DNA of 64,000 bases, taken from NCBI RefSeq assembly GCF_008831285.2, contig NC_045139.1, positions 2,426,704-2,490,703 on the forward strand, given 5' to 3'. Below the pieces are notes generated by a model. The model was not told the DNA's origin. It saw only the letters and a list, made by a program, of their open reading frames with translations, and made no database searches. This document shows positions 1 through 12,633 of this stretch, one piece after another. The position numbers were made by a program, and so were the translations under genes. Source of the stretch: Nymphaea colorata. Lineage: Eukaryota; Streptophyta; Magnoliopsida; Nymphaeales; Nymphaeaceae. Position 1 is the stretch's first letter. Each line of letters starts with the position of its first letter.

Positions 1-228
1 AGCAAAGACGACAACCTTTGCTTGTGGCATTACAAGGAGGCTGACCGGGTGTTCCCTCGTGGAAACGTGAAGATCACACTAGTGCACCATGAGTGGATAA
101 AAGACGAGGTGAGGAATGGTGGCCTTTGTGAGCCCGAAAGGGAAGTAGAAGCAGCAAACCAGGATGGGCAACAAGCTTCTGTCTTTGAATGCATCGCACG
201 CTGTTGCAGGACAAGCAATACAGCTTGA
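1..228 (+). CDS. 3' end of an unidentified protein, weak BRCT resemblance (partial)
   Basis: An open frame runs in from the left edge and stops with TGA at 226-228, giving about 75 residues; no start lies inside the window. The segment VKITLVHHEWIKDEV resembles the C-terminal tryptophan helix of a BRCT domain (hydrophobic run, then H-x-x-W-I-x-D), a phosphopeptide-binding fold of DNA-repair proteins. The remainder is acidic and polar, without a recognisable motif. The upstream exons would lie outside the window. The BRCT reading rests on one short motif; a chance open frame or another protein family is possible. Confidence 0.33.
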   Translation, partial: SKDDNLCLWHYKEADRVFPRGNVKITLVHHEWIKDEVRNGGLCEPEREVEAANQDGQQASVFECIARCCRTSNTA

Positions 229-3200
229 TGGAATTCAATCTATTGGCACAAAGGTGCAGGATTGTGCCTGACCCCAAATTGGCGATCAAAGGGGAAGGAA
301 AAGGGCAGAAGTGGAACTAGCACTAGATTGCGTTGGAACTGCACGGTGAAGGTCGCGAAATACTAAACTTGTAGATACTATTCATGTAGCGCTAGAGAAT
401 ACTTAGCGTTTGCAGTAAAATGATTGCAAATGCATAATCACATTTTCTCTGTGTTCTTAGCGTCCATATTCTTTTTCTTTCTTTAGGCAGCATTTCACTG
501 TTTTTCCTGATTTGGATGGGAAATTTCACTAGGAGAAAGTTCAGTTGATAAAAGAACGAAAGAGGGGGAACTTCACCTCATACTAAAATGAGGTGTGTTT
601 GATCAACTAGAAAAAGTTAAATTGGAGAAATTTATTGAGGTTTGATGGCTAGGTGTGGAGAGGAAAAAAAACAGTTATAACCACCAATTACAAATTTTAT
701 CATTTTTAATTTGTATTTCAATAAGCCACATGATTTAGGGACCTAGCAATTTCTCAGCAGAAAATAGATTCAGGAACTTACCATTGAAACAAGAATATTG
801 AACTGAAGATCAAATGGAAAATAGAAGGATAGATAACCTTTTAAAACATAAAAAAAAAAACTAGATAGATTAGGGAAGAAGCAGTAAAAAAAACAATATA
901 TAGAACAGATTCCCACGATGAATGCACGTACTGCAGGTTATGTTTCGGGCCAGTTTGAGAATATACTCAAAGATGGTACATGCACCAAATTTATGCTACT
1001 GCATTTTGGAAATCGATGTTTTAGTTGTTGGACCTCCTCATAATCATTTTAACAAACATTTAATCCACAATCTGCACGTGAACTTGTAACATGTAAAACT
1101 AGGAAAAATGAAATAGGGGGAAAGCAGGCGCACAGACAACCGCACGTCCTTCGGCTTTGGGAGGGAGAGAGAGAGAGAGAGAGCAAATCTAATACTGAAT
1201 GGGCAAGAGAGGATCATATCTTACACAGAGCTACTTACCAATTTAGAGAGAGAGAGCAAATCTAATACTGAAGGAGCAAGAGAGAATCATATCTTACACA
1301 GAGCTATTCAACAATTTATATAGAGAGAGAGCAAATCTAATACTGAAGGAGCAAGAGAATCATATCTTACACAGAGATATTTACCAATTTATAGAGGGAG
1401 AGAGAGCAAATCTACATGTGCAACAGTGCAAGCATCTCATGCGGATGAGGCTTTAGTACTTTGCGTTGCTGTTGACATCTGCTATCTTAATTGACATGGC
1501 ATATGCTAAATGCAGTTATTTTCCCTTCAAAACTTTGGCCAAATAAGATGTAATGTCCTTCTACAGTTATTTGTGGTACTGATCACAATAGTTTTTGTCA
1601 CAGAATGCTATTCTCAACAAGATTTTGCCACAACCTGAGCGTCTTCTATGCCCGCAACTAAATGCTATGTGTCGTTCATTGTGCACAACCATTCCATATC
1701 CTTCATATTCTCCCATGCATCTGAAGTTTTTTTTATCTTCACTCGTGATTGGAACAGCCAACGTCAGTTACACTGTCAGTGGAAATTGAATTTCTATTCT
1801 CCTAAAGAATTTCACATGTTTGCAGCATTTTCGTTTTTTCTACTTTCACATATTATTTCATTTCCACAGCAAGCAGAAAGTCATGATCCCGTTCATTGTC
1901 CATAGCTCCCCTATGTTGTGAGCTACCTACAGTTGCATTTTCTTTAAAAATATTTGGTCTGCAGAATCGAGCTATCTGGTTAGGCTTTGCACGTTCAAGA
2001 CATTCTTTCTTTTGATAAGAGAAGATTGTTGTTACCACTTTTGTAGAGTTGAAACACTTGTGAAGTTTTTGATGCAGCTCTGAATTTTTTTTTAAAAGGG
2101 CTTCACTTTTTCTTTGATAGGCAAACCTGCCACTCGTTTAGCATCTTTTTACTAATCAAGAGATTCTCCAACTTAAGCAATTGGTCATACACGCCGACCA
2201 TGAATGGCAGCTGGAGTCCCACCGAATCAGTTTCTAGCTCACAAATAAGGACTTAAAATCAGTGAGAAATTTCACTACAGATTTTTGACCTCCATAAAAT
2301 AGTGAGGTATGGACTCGTTGCCTTGAGTTAATGTACCAGTCTAGTTCTCCAACATAATTCGTTTGTGAAAATAATGTTGTGGAGTCCTCCCATGCTTGTT
2401 TTGAGGTTTTGACTTCTCATATGTGCCCCAGCAACTTTTTTGGGTAGAGGCTTTAGTGACAGTCTTTCTTGCTTTTCCTCTCCACTTTTTTGCCGAATCA
2501 ATTGGCAACGAATACGATGGAAGTAGGAATCCTTAAATAACTCCAATAACCACAGTTATTTTAGTTTTAGATTCTCAAAGCTACTAATGTAATTGCTAAA
2601 TCTGCCATGACTCTTCCTTTCACAAAGGAAAATCTCTCGTGGAGCAAAATAGCAGTTACAAAGACTACAATTGCTTGTAGAGTAAAGACATAAACAACTC
2701 TCTCCTTTAAATGTTATAATACAGTCAAACAAGTGAAAAATTGATGCATCCGTAGGATAGTCAAATTTAGCTTTGACACCAACTAAGTTATAGGCCTCAG
2801 TACAAGTAAAGATTGCACCACCGAATTTTCACAGCACTTCTGCACTTAGTTACAAACCTTAGAAAAAATTCGGCAGCGCCCTGAGATGCACATATATTTG
2901 AATAAAGAGAAATCCTAATTCTCAAAAACCAGCAGGTGAAACCTTTTTAATAAACCTTCATAACCTTCTTGAGACAAAGAGAGGGAGCAAATGCTTCAGT
3001 ATGGCATAGAATGAGCAAAGAGAACTTTTTTCACACTATCTATCAGCTATTCATTTATAGTTTTCTCTAAGTGCCTCAACAGGACAATCATTTATGGCTG
3101 ATACCAACCATATTTAAGCGCGCTAGTTATGCAGCTAGTCAAGAAGCCAAACATGGCTGCAATGCTACGTACCTATCCAGACACCACAGGAAGGGGTCAT

Positions 3201-4375
3201 ATGACTTCTTATGCAGCTGCTTGGCAAAAGCTAGCCAGAATCAGCAGACTGCCTAAATAATGAGCTAGACAATGACCTCATTGTAACAATCAACTTCCAA
3301 GATAAAAGGTTAGTTGTATAGAACCTAAGTACTTACCCAAACAAAGACATGCATTACAAGTTTCAGAAAGTTTTATAATTCCCGTGAAATAGGCCTCACC
3401 CTACATATGGCAGCGTGATAGTATTCACCTATTACTTAACCTTCAGCCTAGATCATTCAATAGCATGTAGCAGCGCATTTGCATTGACTTATTACATTAC
3501 TTGATTTCGGGCCTAGGTCCTTGAAAACTTGTCACTCGTGGTTGTGAAGATGATAAACCCTATGTGCATGAAAAGAATTCAGAGAGATGCGACAAGAACT
3601 GTTCATGGTTAGAATGAAGATCTTGGAAAACGTAGTAGGTTGTGGGAACATGGGAACAGGAGAAAAGCTTGCAAGCATTGAGCAATGGCTGAGAAATACA
3701 AACACCAAATTTTCAATTTTGACTGTGTCATGGAGTGCATCTGTTATTGAGATCAATCCTTGTCGACAGGCCAAAGCATACAACATATTGGTTTCTTTTT
3801 CAGGAGTATCAGAGTTGAACATTAACTCTCATGCAGCACTGTACAAAGTTAGTTGATAAACCTGGAGAATGCCAACTTCATTGCTAGACCTAATGGCCAA
3901 TGTCATGGCTGCCCAACCGCATGAAAGCAGAATTAGACAAGTTCACAGACAGCAAGGATGGTGGCCGCCGAACACAGTAAGGCATGAAGGTAAGAGCATT
4001 CTCCAAAGATTTAGCACTGTTGGGTTCACGTAGAAGCTTTGCTAATCCAAAAAAAATGTTGGGCTAAGAATTCTCCAAAGAACTTTTACATTCTTACCAT
4101 GTCAAGTAGCTGCAGATGCTGGTGCCGGTAAGTTCAGTTATGAATATTTATTTACATATGTTGGTTATGTCTATGTACATATAAATGAAGCTTTGCCACA
4201 TGTATGGAAGAATTACATGTACTTGAGTGGGACGTATAATAGACATCATGTATAAACAGCTGCATCTGCACCTGCAGCCCAGTTGACTTCGGTGGAGCAA
4301 CTTGTTTGCTTCGACTCAAAACAGCCCCCAGTGTCAAGGTTTTTTTCTGTAACCATTCTTAAGAAGGTAGTATTC
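229..4375. other. spacer without a recognisable gene
   Basis: AT-rich spacer between the left-edge exon and TNL1. It holds a tandem repeat at 1161-1414. Short open frames occur (for example 1567-1905, 2328-2546, and 3532-3856 on both strands), but none shows a family motif or a convincing start and splice context. No tRNA or other RNA gene was seen. Confidence 0.5.
1161..1414. repeat. GA-tract-bounded tandem repeat, unit about 74 bp
   Basis: A (GA)n tract is followed by just over three copies of a 73-75 bp unit. The word gcaaatctaatactga recurs at 1183, 1256 and 1331, and a truncated copy starts at 1406. Each unit contains atcatatcttacacagag and ends in another GA tract. Copies differ by scattered substitutions and changes in GA-tract length. 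This looks like replication-slippage expansion; no function is visible. Confidence 0.8.
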
Positions 4376-5068
4376 TCAGGCCTGAAGTCTACTGCATCCC
4401 ACTGTCGAGCACTTGATAAGTCTACCCAATAAATCAATGGAATCAGGCAGCTTTTCAATCCTTGACCGGTCCAAAACCAAAATGGTCAGGCTCCTGGCAT
4501 TGCCAATAGCAGTAGGTAATCTTTCCAACTTACTGTCACTCAAGTCCAATTTCCTGAGGTTGGTCAAGGCGCAGACAGAATCTGGCAGTCGAGCAAATGT
4601 TGTACCTTTCAGGTGAAGAGCTAATAATGATGGAAGACCGCCAACAGAATCTGGTAACTTGTGCAGTGCCTTACACTGATCGGCACTCAGTATCTCAAGT
4701 TTCCCCAGGCATCCCAAGGAATCAGGCAAATAATTGAGCATGGAACACCCAGCCAATAGAAGTTTCGTGAGAGCTGGCAATTTACAGATTGACTCTGGTA
4801 AGTTTTTCAGATGGGAGCAGTTTGAGAGATTAATGGTTTCGAGGGAATTCAACCCAAAGAAACAATCTGGAAATTTAACTAGATTGCTGCAATCCTTCAT
4901 ATTCAATAAGACTAGCTTCTTCAAACCCGCAATTGATGGATGTATCTCTTCCAACTTTGAGCAACCTTCAAGAATCAGCAGCTTCATGTTAGGGAACATA
5001 GACAAACCTTCTGTGCTGGAAAGCTTATCACAGCCGCTAAGATTAAGGACCTTCAACTGAGTGAAAAC
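4376..5068 (-). pseudogene. TNL1 LRR exon
   Basis: This 231-codon exon starts after acceptor TGACAG with VFTQLKVLNLSGC, the typical opening of the main LRR exon in TNLs. About nine LRRs of the LPxSLxxLxxLxxLxLxxC type follow. The stop is TGA at 4378-4376. It is one LRR shorter than TNL2. The reading frame is intact, so the exon itself is not the broken part of TNL1. Confidence 0.75.
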
Positions 5069-5733
5069 CTGTCAGCACAAAGGAAAACAACTTCTTAGGG
5101 TTTCATCTATAAAAAATGGCAGAATCTAAGAGAACTTCTCTTACTACCGACTTGATTTTCTTGCCAAGACCACTTCCAAAGTGGAAACCTTCCCCAAAGT
5201 CGAGTAATCTTGCTGTGGGACAGGTCAAGTACCACCATATTTTGAAGTTTGAGACTGGAAAGTGATTTCAAAGGGGAACCATGCCACTCCATCCATCTTA
5301 GATTGTGTGCAAGACGGCTGAGTTTGGAACAGAAGCTGATGCTACTGGGTTGTGCAATATCATTCCTAACATTCACGCCTTCCACATGCTTCATCTTCTA
5401 CAACAATATTGAAAATTAGTAAGCAAAGATCCTGCCGTGAAAGGAGATACAACTAACATAACTGGCCAGTATAAAACTAAAATCAGTAGAGCTTGTGCCA
5501 TCTATTTTCTGAACCACTGCTGGGTAGCTCTTATAACCAATAAACCAATAAAGGGTCATCTAGCCAGATGTAGCAGGGGCTATGGTGATCCCTATCTCAT
5601 TAGAAAAGCACCAACAGAATATACAAGGGCAAAGACTTTTTCTTCCAAATTGTACAAAAATAATTGGTACTAACATGCCAAACAACAAAAAAAATGCAGA
5701 AGTGAATAAAACCTATGCAATTATGGCTCTTAC

Positions 5734-6789
5734 TTCTTTATCATTCAATATGCTCACCACTTCATTATGCCCCCACAGCCTACTATCATCTTGAACAATT
5801 GCTCTCCCCATGTCTCGTATCAGATCATGCATCTCAAGCCTATTCTCATCATTGATTTTTATTAGGCACCTGTTTGACAGCGCTCTGATTGCATCAATAC
5901 TGTTCTCCCATATGTAGCACGCAATTTCGCTATGCATGCCAACATAAAAGCATGCTATGTCAACAAATACGCCTTCATGGCCACTGCCTTGAAGTTCCTT
6001 GCAGCTCAACTCCAAAATCTGTTTGATATCTCCAGGTATAGATATCCTCCACTTGCCCACGGACGTTCTCCATTCTGACTTATCTCTCCTTAGACGCAGT
6101 AAGCCTCCCAAAAGCTGAAGAGCTAAAGGCATGTTACACGCATACCTTAGGACCTCCTTCAGAAGCCCTTCATAACCTGGTTCACACTGATGTGTCTCGA
6201 AGGCGTGATAACTAAGTAGTTCAAGCGAATGTTTCTCGCTTAATTTTTCAACTAGGTAGACGTAAAGGCCTGATTTAAATTTATGATATGTGCGCATATC
6301 CTGCTTTGTGGTTGTGACGATAATTCTACTCCCACTTCCAAACCACTCTGGATCTCCAGCCAACGCGTCAACTTGATCCTCGTGATTCACATCATCAAGG
6401 ATAATAAGTGCCTTCTTACATGGAAGTCTTTCAGAAAGCAGGATTTTACCTTTGGTGACTAGTTTTACATCTTCTTGACAATTTACAATCTCTTTGAGTA
6501 ACTGCACCTGGCACCCGCAGAGATCCTTCCTTTTAACCTTCTCAAGAAAAGAACAAGCTTCAAAATTTCTGGAGACATGGTTGAAGACAGCTTTGGCGAG
6601 AGTTGTCTTCCCAATGCCATCCATACCATACATACAAACCATTCGTACATGGTCGCTGTCTTCAATAGCCAATAGCTGTGTTATTTCTTCCACACGCTCA
6701 CTGATTCCAACATGGTACCCTATGTCATGGTGAATCTTCATCCCTTGAATGAGTCTTTCACAATTTTGTTGATGTGAAATCCCTCACGG
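5734..6789 (-). pseudogene. TNL1 NB-ARC exon
   Basis: The exon runs from acceptor CTGCAG (starting at 6789) to donor GAA|GTAAGA (ending at 5734). From the internal ATG at 6741 it is open throughout. The P-loop is at about residues 39-48, followed by the kinase-2, RNBS-B, GLPL-like and MHD motifs. The portion upstream of the ATG reads REGFHINKIVKD and then falls out of frame compared with the paralogous KEVSQRVKIHDDIGY of TNL2. The damage is therefore confined to the exon's first about 40 nt. Confidence 0.75.
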
Positions 6790-7815
6790 CTGCAGTGTAA
6801 ACGTTCTACAACATCAAATTGCAGGAAGAAGGAACACATCAAATTAGAATGAGGCATTCCTAAGACACTGGTGAGATGAAAATTTCATGATCCCTTCGTG
6901 ATATTGCAAAAGCCTATCAATCCTCTGGCTGCCGACTCATTGAAAATCACTGTAGATGATGGTTTCTCTAGTGCTTCATGCCAGAAGCCAAATCCCTAAG
7001 ACACTTTCTCCCTTGGAGAGAGATCCCCATTTGCAAAAGAACATCACTGCGTAGGTTGTCCTTTTCTTGTTCGTTTTTAGCGTCTCGCTATGATTTGTCT
7101 TGCTAATGATGGAAAATCCTCCTAGGGTCAGAGACCATTAGACCCCCTAACGGATTGGTTCTGCCACGATCTAGAGAAGGATGCGGAGTGGAGAAAGCCA
7201 TAGGACCTGACGCAGGATCTTCACCACAAACCCTTCGTGGCTTCCCTCTGAGTCTCACCTACTCCACCTGGCCATGGGTTCCTGCCATTGATCCCCACTT
7301 TCAAAGCCGTAAACCTGCGTTTCACGGACCAAGATGGGAATTCAAGATTGGATTCGAAATGGCTAATGTCAGAAGAAATTAATCCGATCCTAGAAATTTC
7401 TGTTCCCCTGAAAAAACAATTTCGTTTTGTGTTTGAGAAGCTACGAATCTTATGCTGAAGACATATCGTCTCATAGTTCAGAAAGACGTTTACTGAATAA
7501 TATTGCGCATGTCTCAAAACAACTCATCTAGATCGCAGGCAAACTCAATAACATCAGAAACTTCACTTGATTAATTTAATTTAGACGGGGGTTCTGTTGT
7601 GTTTCCTTATTTCGAATTTTGATTCAAGAATGAAAAAATTCCAGAATCATAATTCCTCTTCAAACTGGAATGAAATCAAAATTCCTAATTTTCGTTTCCT
7701 AATTCCAGAAACAAAAGACCTAGTTTGTTTAATAATTCTAATTTTTTAAAACTTGAGCATTTTGACTCTAAAATTCAATGATTCTAGGTATATAAAACGC
7801 CCGAAATCCTGTAAT

Positions 7816-8167
7816 TGTTGGGTCGGGTCCAGCCTCAAAACTCGACCCGGCCCGTCACTTAAGTGACGGCCGGGAGAAAGGAAGGGCACCCGATGGTGCC
7901 CCTTCCTCACGCGTCCTCTCTCACGTCTCTCTCTTTATCTCTTTTGGGGAAAAAGAGAAGGGAAACCTCTTGTGGCTGCATACGAGAGGAGGAGGAGAAG
8001 GAGAAGAAGAAGAGGAAGGCAAGGAAGAGAAGAGGAGAAGCAAGGCGCGTGGGTCGATTGACACGCCAAGAAGAAAGATGAAAGACAAAGAAGGAAAAAT
8101 GAAGGGAGTCTTCGTTAGGTGATTTCTTTCTTGAATCTTTGGAGCTCTTTCTTTCATTCGCATAACA
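7816..8167 (+). repeat. 5' LTR of Copia-1
   Basis: 352 bp, starting TGTTGGGTC and ending CATAACA. It includes an inverted stretch around cacttaagtg and a purine-rich GAGGA block. It pairs with 12208-12569. Open frames here come from the biased composition and are not genes. Confidence 0.88.
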
Positions 8168-8170
8168 AAA

Positions 8171-8183
8171 TGGTATCAACGCC
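8171..8183 (+). other. primer-binding site of Copia-1
   Basis: tggtatcaacgcc lies three bases after the 5' LTR end. It resembles the tRNA-iMet complementary PBS (TGGTATCAGAGC) used by most plant Copia elements, with mismatches at its 3' end consistent with age. Confidence 0.75.
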
Positions 8184-8233
8184 AGGTTGGTTGTGTGCAT
8201 TCTTATTAAAGGATGTAGTCGACCCCCACTAGG

Positions 8234-11200
8234 ATGGTCTCTTTAAATGAGAACAATTGGACTATATGGAAAGCGAAAATGAAAGATTTGTTGTATTGTA
8301 AAGACTTATATGCACCCATTGAGAACCAAAAGCCAGCGAATATGACAGATGAAAAATGGAAGTTATTGGATAGAAAAACCATTGGCACCATCAGACAATG
8401 GTTAGATGACTGTGTTTTTCATTGGGTATCCGCAGAGACGAGCACGAAGTCGTTATGGCAGAAGTTGCATGATCTTTACGAGAGGAAAACAGCTGGGAAC
8501 AAGGCTTTCTTGATTAGGCAATTGGTAAATCTTAAACTTAGAGAGGGAAAACCAGTGTAGAGCATTTGAATGAAGTGCAGAGCATAATCAATCAGTTGTC
8601 AGCCATAAAAATGATATTAGATGATGAGTTACAGGCACTCTTGTTGCTTAGTTCTCTTCCCGACAGTTGGAAGACTTTAGTTGTTTCTTTGAGCAACTCC
8701 GCTCCAGATGGTGTGCTTACGATGAAGCATGTAACCAGCAGCATTCTAAATGAAGAAACAAGGAGAAAGTCTCTTGGTACTGGTAGCTCGCAAGTGTTAG
8801 TGATGGAAGACAGGGACAGATAGAAGAACCGTAACAAATGGCATGATAGGTCAAACTCTAGGTCTAAATCAAGACCCAAGATGACAGGTAAATGTTTTCA
8901 CTGTGGTATTCCAGAGCACAAGAAGATTGATTGCAGGAAATTGAAAGAAGAAAAAGAGCGTAAAATGAAGACTCAAGAGAATGTGAAGCCAAAAGAGTAC
9001 ACTGCAGTTGCTTCAGATGATGAGGTAGTGTTATTTTTATCTGAAGAAAATGATTATCTTACAGTTCAGAATGGTGATTCTACATGGATTTTAGATACAG
9101 GGGCATCATATCATGCCACACCATGTAGAGAGTTATTCTTATCCTACAGAGCAGATGATTTTGGAGTAGTTCACATGGGCAACAGTGACACTTGGAAGAT
9201 TGTTGGGATAGGAGATGTTTGCATTCAGACAAGCACAAGATGCAAGTTGACTTTGAGAGATGTGAGACATGTTCCAGACTTGAGAATGAATTTGATTTCT
9301 GCAGGAAGACTAAGTGAACATGGATATTGTACTTCGTTTAGTCAGACAGGTTGGAAACTTACCAAGGGGGCACTAGTGTTAGCTAGAGGTGACAGATTTG
9401 GCTCTTTGTATGGGATGAAGTCTCGAATCAGTAGTGTGGATGTCAATGCAGTTACTGGTGCTACTTCGTCAGATTTGTGGTATAAGAGGTTAGGTCACAT
9501 GAGTCAAAGAGGAATCGACTTGCTCACCAAGAAGAATTTGTTACCAAAGGCAGATGGTGCACAGATATCTCCATATGATCATTGTTTGGTTGATAAGTTG
9601 CATCGAGTTTCCTTTCAGAAAAAGTGCTCTTCAAAAACTAAACATGTTTTAGATTTAATTTATTCAGATGTATGTGGACCTATAAATGTAAAATCTAAAG
9701 GTGGAGCATCCTATTTTGTTACATTTATTGATGATGCATCTAGGAAGGTGTAGGCCTTTACATTGAAAAGCAAAAGTGAAATAAGTAGTATCTTTATGAC
9801 TTTTCATGCAGCGGTTGAGCGCGAGACTGGTAAGAAGATGAAGAGACTGCGTACAGATAATGGTGGTGAGTACATAGCATCTTCTTTACGAGATTATTGT
9901 CTAAAGCACGATATTAGACATGAAAAGACAGTTCCTTATACTCCACAGCATAACGGAGTTGCAGAAAAGATGAATAAAACAATAATTGAGAGAGTTAGAA
10001 GTTTGTTATCTAGCTCTAAGTTGCCTAAGTATTTTTGGGTAGAGACAATGCGTACTGCAGTTTATTTAATAAACAGGTCTTCTTTAGTGTCTCTAGATGG
10101 AGACATTCTACAAAGAGTTTGGTCAGATGAAGAGGTTAAGTATGATCACCTCAGAGTTTTTGGTTGCAAAGCGTTTATGCATGTACCTAAAGAACATATG
10201 ACCAAATTAGATGATAAAGCTATTCCTCTAATATTTCTTGGTTATGGAGATGATGAATTTGGTTACAGGTTATGAGATCCAAAGAATGACAAAATCTACA
10301 GGAGTCATGATGTTGTCTTCAGAGAGGATCAGACTATTGAAGATGTCATGGGAGACACGAAGTCAAGTGTGAATGCTAGTGGTATTCATGAGCCAACTTA
10401 TGCAGAACTTGAAGAACTTTCATCTGAGCATGGTGAGACTGATGATGATGTAGAGGAAAAGGAAAGAGAGGTAGATGAGCAGTATACAGATGGCAGCCCT
10501 ATGGAGACTCAAACTGATCATGAGCATGAGTTGGAGGGGGAGCTTCCTCCGCATTCAGAACCAATTAAGGAGCAATTGGAAAGAGGTAAAAGAACACGCA
10601 TACCATCTACTAGATATTCTACTGATGAATATATTATGTTTACAGATAGTGGAGAGCCAGAATGCTATGTAGAGGTGCTAGATGATGTGCATAAAGATGA
10701 ATGGATTAAAACTATGAAGGATGAGATGAATTCTTTATACAAGAATCACACTTTTGATTTGGTAGAGCTACCAAAATATAAGAAAGTGTTGCAGAACAAG
10801 TGAGTCTATAAGCTTAAAAATGAAGGTCAAGGCAAGTTGAGATACAAAGCTCGGTTAGTGGTGAAAGGTTTCAAGCAGGAAAGAGATATTGATTTTGATG
10901 AAATTTTTTCTCCTGTTGTTAAAATATCATCTATCAGGGTAATACTTGGTTTGGTAGCTTGTCTAGACTTGGAGTTGGAGCAGTTAGATGTAAAAACTGC
11001 TTTTCTTCATGAAGATCTAGAGGAAGAAATCTACATGACACAACCAAAAGGTTTTGTGGTTGCCAGGAAGAAACACATGGTTTGTAAGTTGAAGAAGAGC
11101 TTGTATGGACTTAAACAAGCACCTAGACAGTGATACAAAAAATTTGATGCATTTATGATAAATCAAAAGTATCGCAGGTCAGCCGTAGATCATTGTGTCT

Positions 11201-12150
11201 ACATCAGAGAGTTCTCATCAGGTAGCTTCATTATCTTGTTGTTATATGTAGATGACATGCTTATTGTTGGACAGGATTGTCAATTGATTGGCCAATTGAA
11301 GATCGATATGGACAAGTTATTTGATATGAAAGACTTGGGGCCAGCACAACAATTGTTAGGCATGAGGATTGTTCGTGATAGAAAGACCAAGAAGTTTGGT
11401 TATCACAAGAGAAATACATTGAGAAGGTGTTTAGCAAGTTCAACATGAAAGATGCCAAAACTGTAAGTACACCTTTAGCAGCACATTTTAAATTGAAAAA
11501 TGAGCAATGTCCTTCTTCAGCAGATGAGAAAGAAAGAATGGAGAATGTTCCATATGCCTCCGCAGTAGGGAGTCTCATGTATGCTATGGTTTGCACACGC
11601 TCAGACTTGGCTTATGCAGTTGGTGTAGTTAGCAGGTTCTTGTCAAATCCAGGCAAGGAGCATTGGGCAACAGTGAAGTGGATCCTAAGGTATCTGAAAA
11701 GTACTTCCACTTACTGTTTATGTTTTGGTGAATCTAATCCAAAGATACAAGGATTTATTGATGCAGGCATGGCACGTGATTTGAACTCTAGGAAGTCTCT
11801 TTCTGGTTATGTTTTTACTTTTGCAGGGGGAGTTGTATCATGACAGTCCAGGTTGCAGAAGTGTGTTGCTCTTTCCACTACAGAGGCAGAATATATTACA
11901 GCAACTGAAGCTTGTAAAGAGTTGTTGTGGATGAAAAGTTTTCTTCATGATATAGGACTTAGTCAGAAGACCTATGTGTTGCATTGTGATATCCAAAACG
12001 CTATACACTTGGCGAAGAATTCAGCGTTCCACTCAGTTAGAGAAGATACAGACAGAGAAGAATCCTGTAGATATGATGACGAAGTCTCTACCGAAGGAGA
12101 AACATGGCATGTGTAGAGACCTAGTTGGGATGACTGTCTTTAAAGCAGTG
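8234..12150 (+). pseudogene. broken gag-pol of Copia-1
   Basis: Gag begins at the ATG at 8234. The zinc knuckle CFHCGIPEHKKIDC is at about 8893-8934, and protease WILDTGASYH at about 9085-9114. The integrase region runs to about 10050, containing HSDV-like YSDVCGP and the DNGGEY motif. Reverse transcriptase contains YVDDMLIVG at about 11247-11273. RNase H keeps ALSTTEAEY at about 11863. Five premature stops each fall where Copia proteins have Trp (for example PRQ*YKKF and VVS*QSRLQ). The His-rich end of RNase H is deleted between FHS and TEKNPVDMMTK. Not functional. Confidence 0.85.
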
Positions 12151-12195
12151 TATTAATTTTGTTCTTTTTGCAGGTATGTTCCCTCTCTTGAGGTT

Positions 12196-12205
12196 AGAGG
12201 GAAAG
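12196..12205 (+). other. polypurine tract of Copia-1
   Basis: agagggaaag lies two bases before the 3' LTR, the expected place for plus-strand priming. Confidence 0.65.
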
Positions 12206-12207
12206 TT

Positions 12208-12569
12208 TGTTGGGTTCGGTCCAGCCTCAAGACCCGACCCTACCCATCACTTAAGTGACGGGCGGGAGAAAGGAAGGGCACCCGATGGTGCCCCTTCCTC
12301 ACGCGTCCTCTCTCACGTCTCTCTCTCTCGTTATCTCTTTTGGGGAAAAAGAGAAGGGAAACCTCTTGTGGCTGCATACGGGAGGAGGAGGAGAAGGAGA
12401 AGGAGAAGAAGAAGAGGAAGGCAAGGAAGAGAAGAGGAGAAGCAAGGCGCGTGGGTCGATTGGCACGCCAAGAAGAAAGAGGAAAGACAAAGAAGGAAAA
12501 ATGAAGGGAGTTTTCGTTGGGTGATTTCTTTCTTGAATCTTTGGGGCTCTTTCTTTCATTCGCATAACA
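12208..12569 (+). repeat. 3' LTR of Copia-1
   Basis: 362 bp, collinear with the 5' LTR; it carries a 4-bp CT-tract and a 6-bp GGAGAA expansion plus about 14 substitutions relative to it. It ends CATAACA and is followed by target duplication gtaat. A long GA microsatellite follows at 12599-12628. Confidence 0.88.
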
Positions 12570-12595
12570 GTAATAACTTGAAAGCTGATAAATGG

Positions 12596-12629
<34 letters not shown>

Positions 12630-12633
12630 ATAC

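Larger units (their letters stand above)
7816..12569 (+). mobile_element. Copia-1: degenerate Ty1/copia LTR retrotransposon in TNL1 intron 1
   Basis: LTRs lie at 7816-8167 and 12208-12569, with TG...CA ends and the 5-bp target duplication gtaat at 7811-7815 and 12570-12574. A PBS (tggtatcaacgcc) follows the 5' LTR and a purine tract precedes the 3' LTR. The interior keeps the Copia order: Gag with zinc knuckle, protease, integrase, reverse transcriptase, RNase H. The coding frame is split by stops at 9751, 10273, 10801, 11131 and 11841 and by frame breaks near 8560 and 11410. A deletion in RNase H lies near 12040. The LTRs differ at about 14 positions plus two small indels by eye, so this is an old insertion. 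Sequence style is TNT1-94-like (Tork lineage, tentative). It lies antisense to TNL1. Confidence 0.9.

Noticed and set aside
4734..5060. Plus-strand open frame opposite the TNL1 LRR exon (also 19491-19965, 27120-27302, 30272-30508)
   Set aside because: Antisense shadows of real coding exons.
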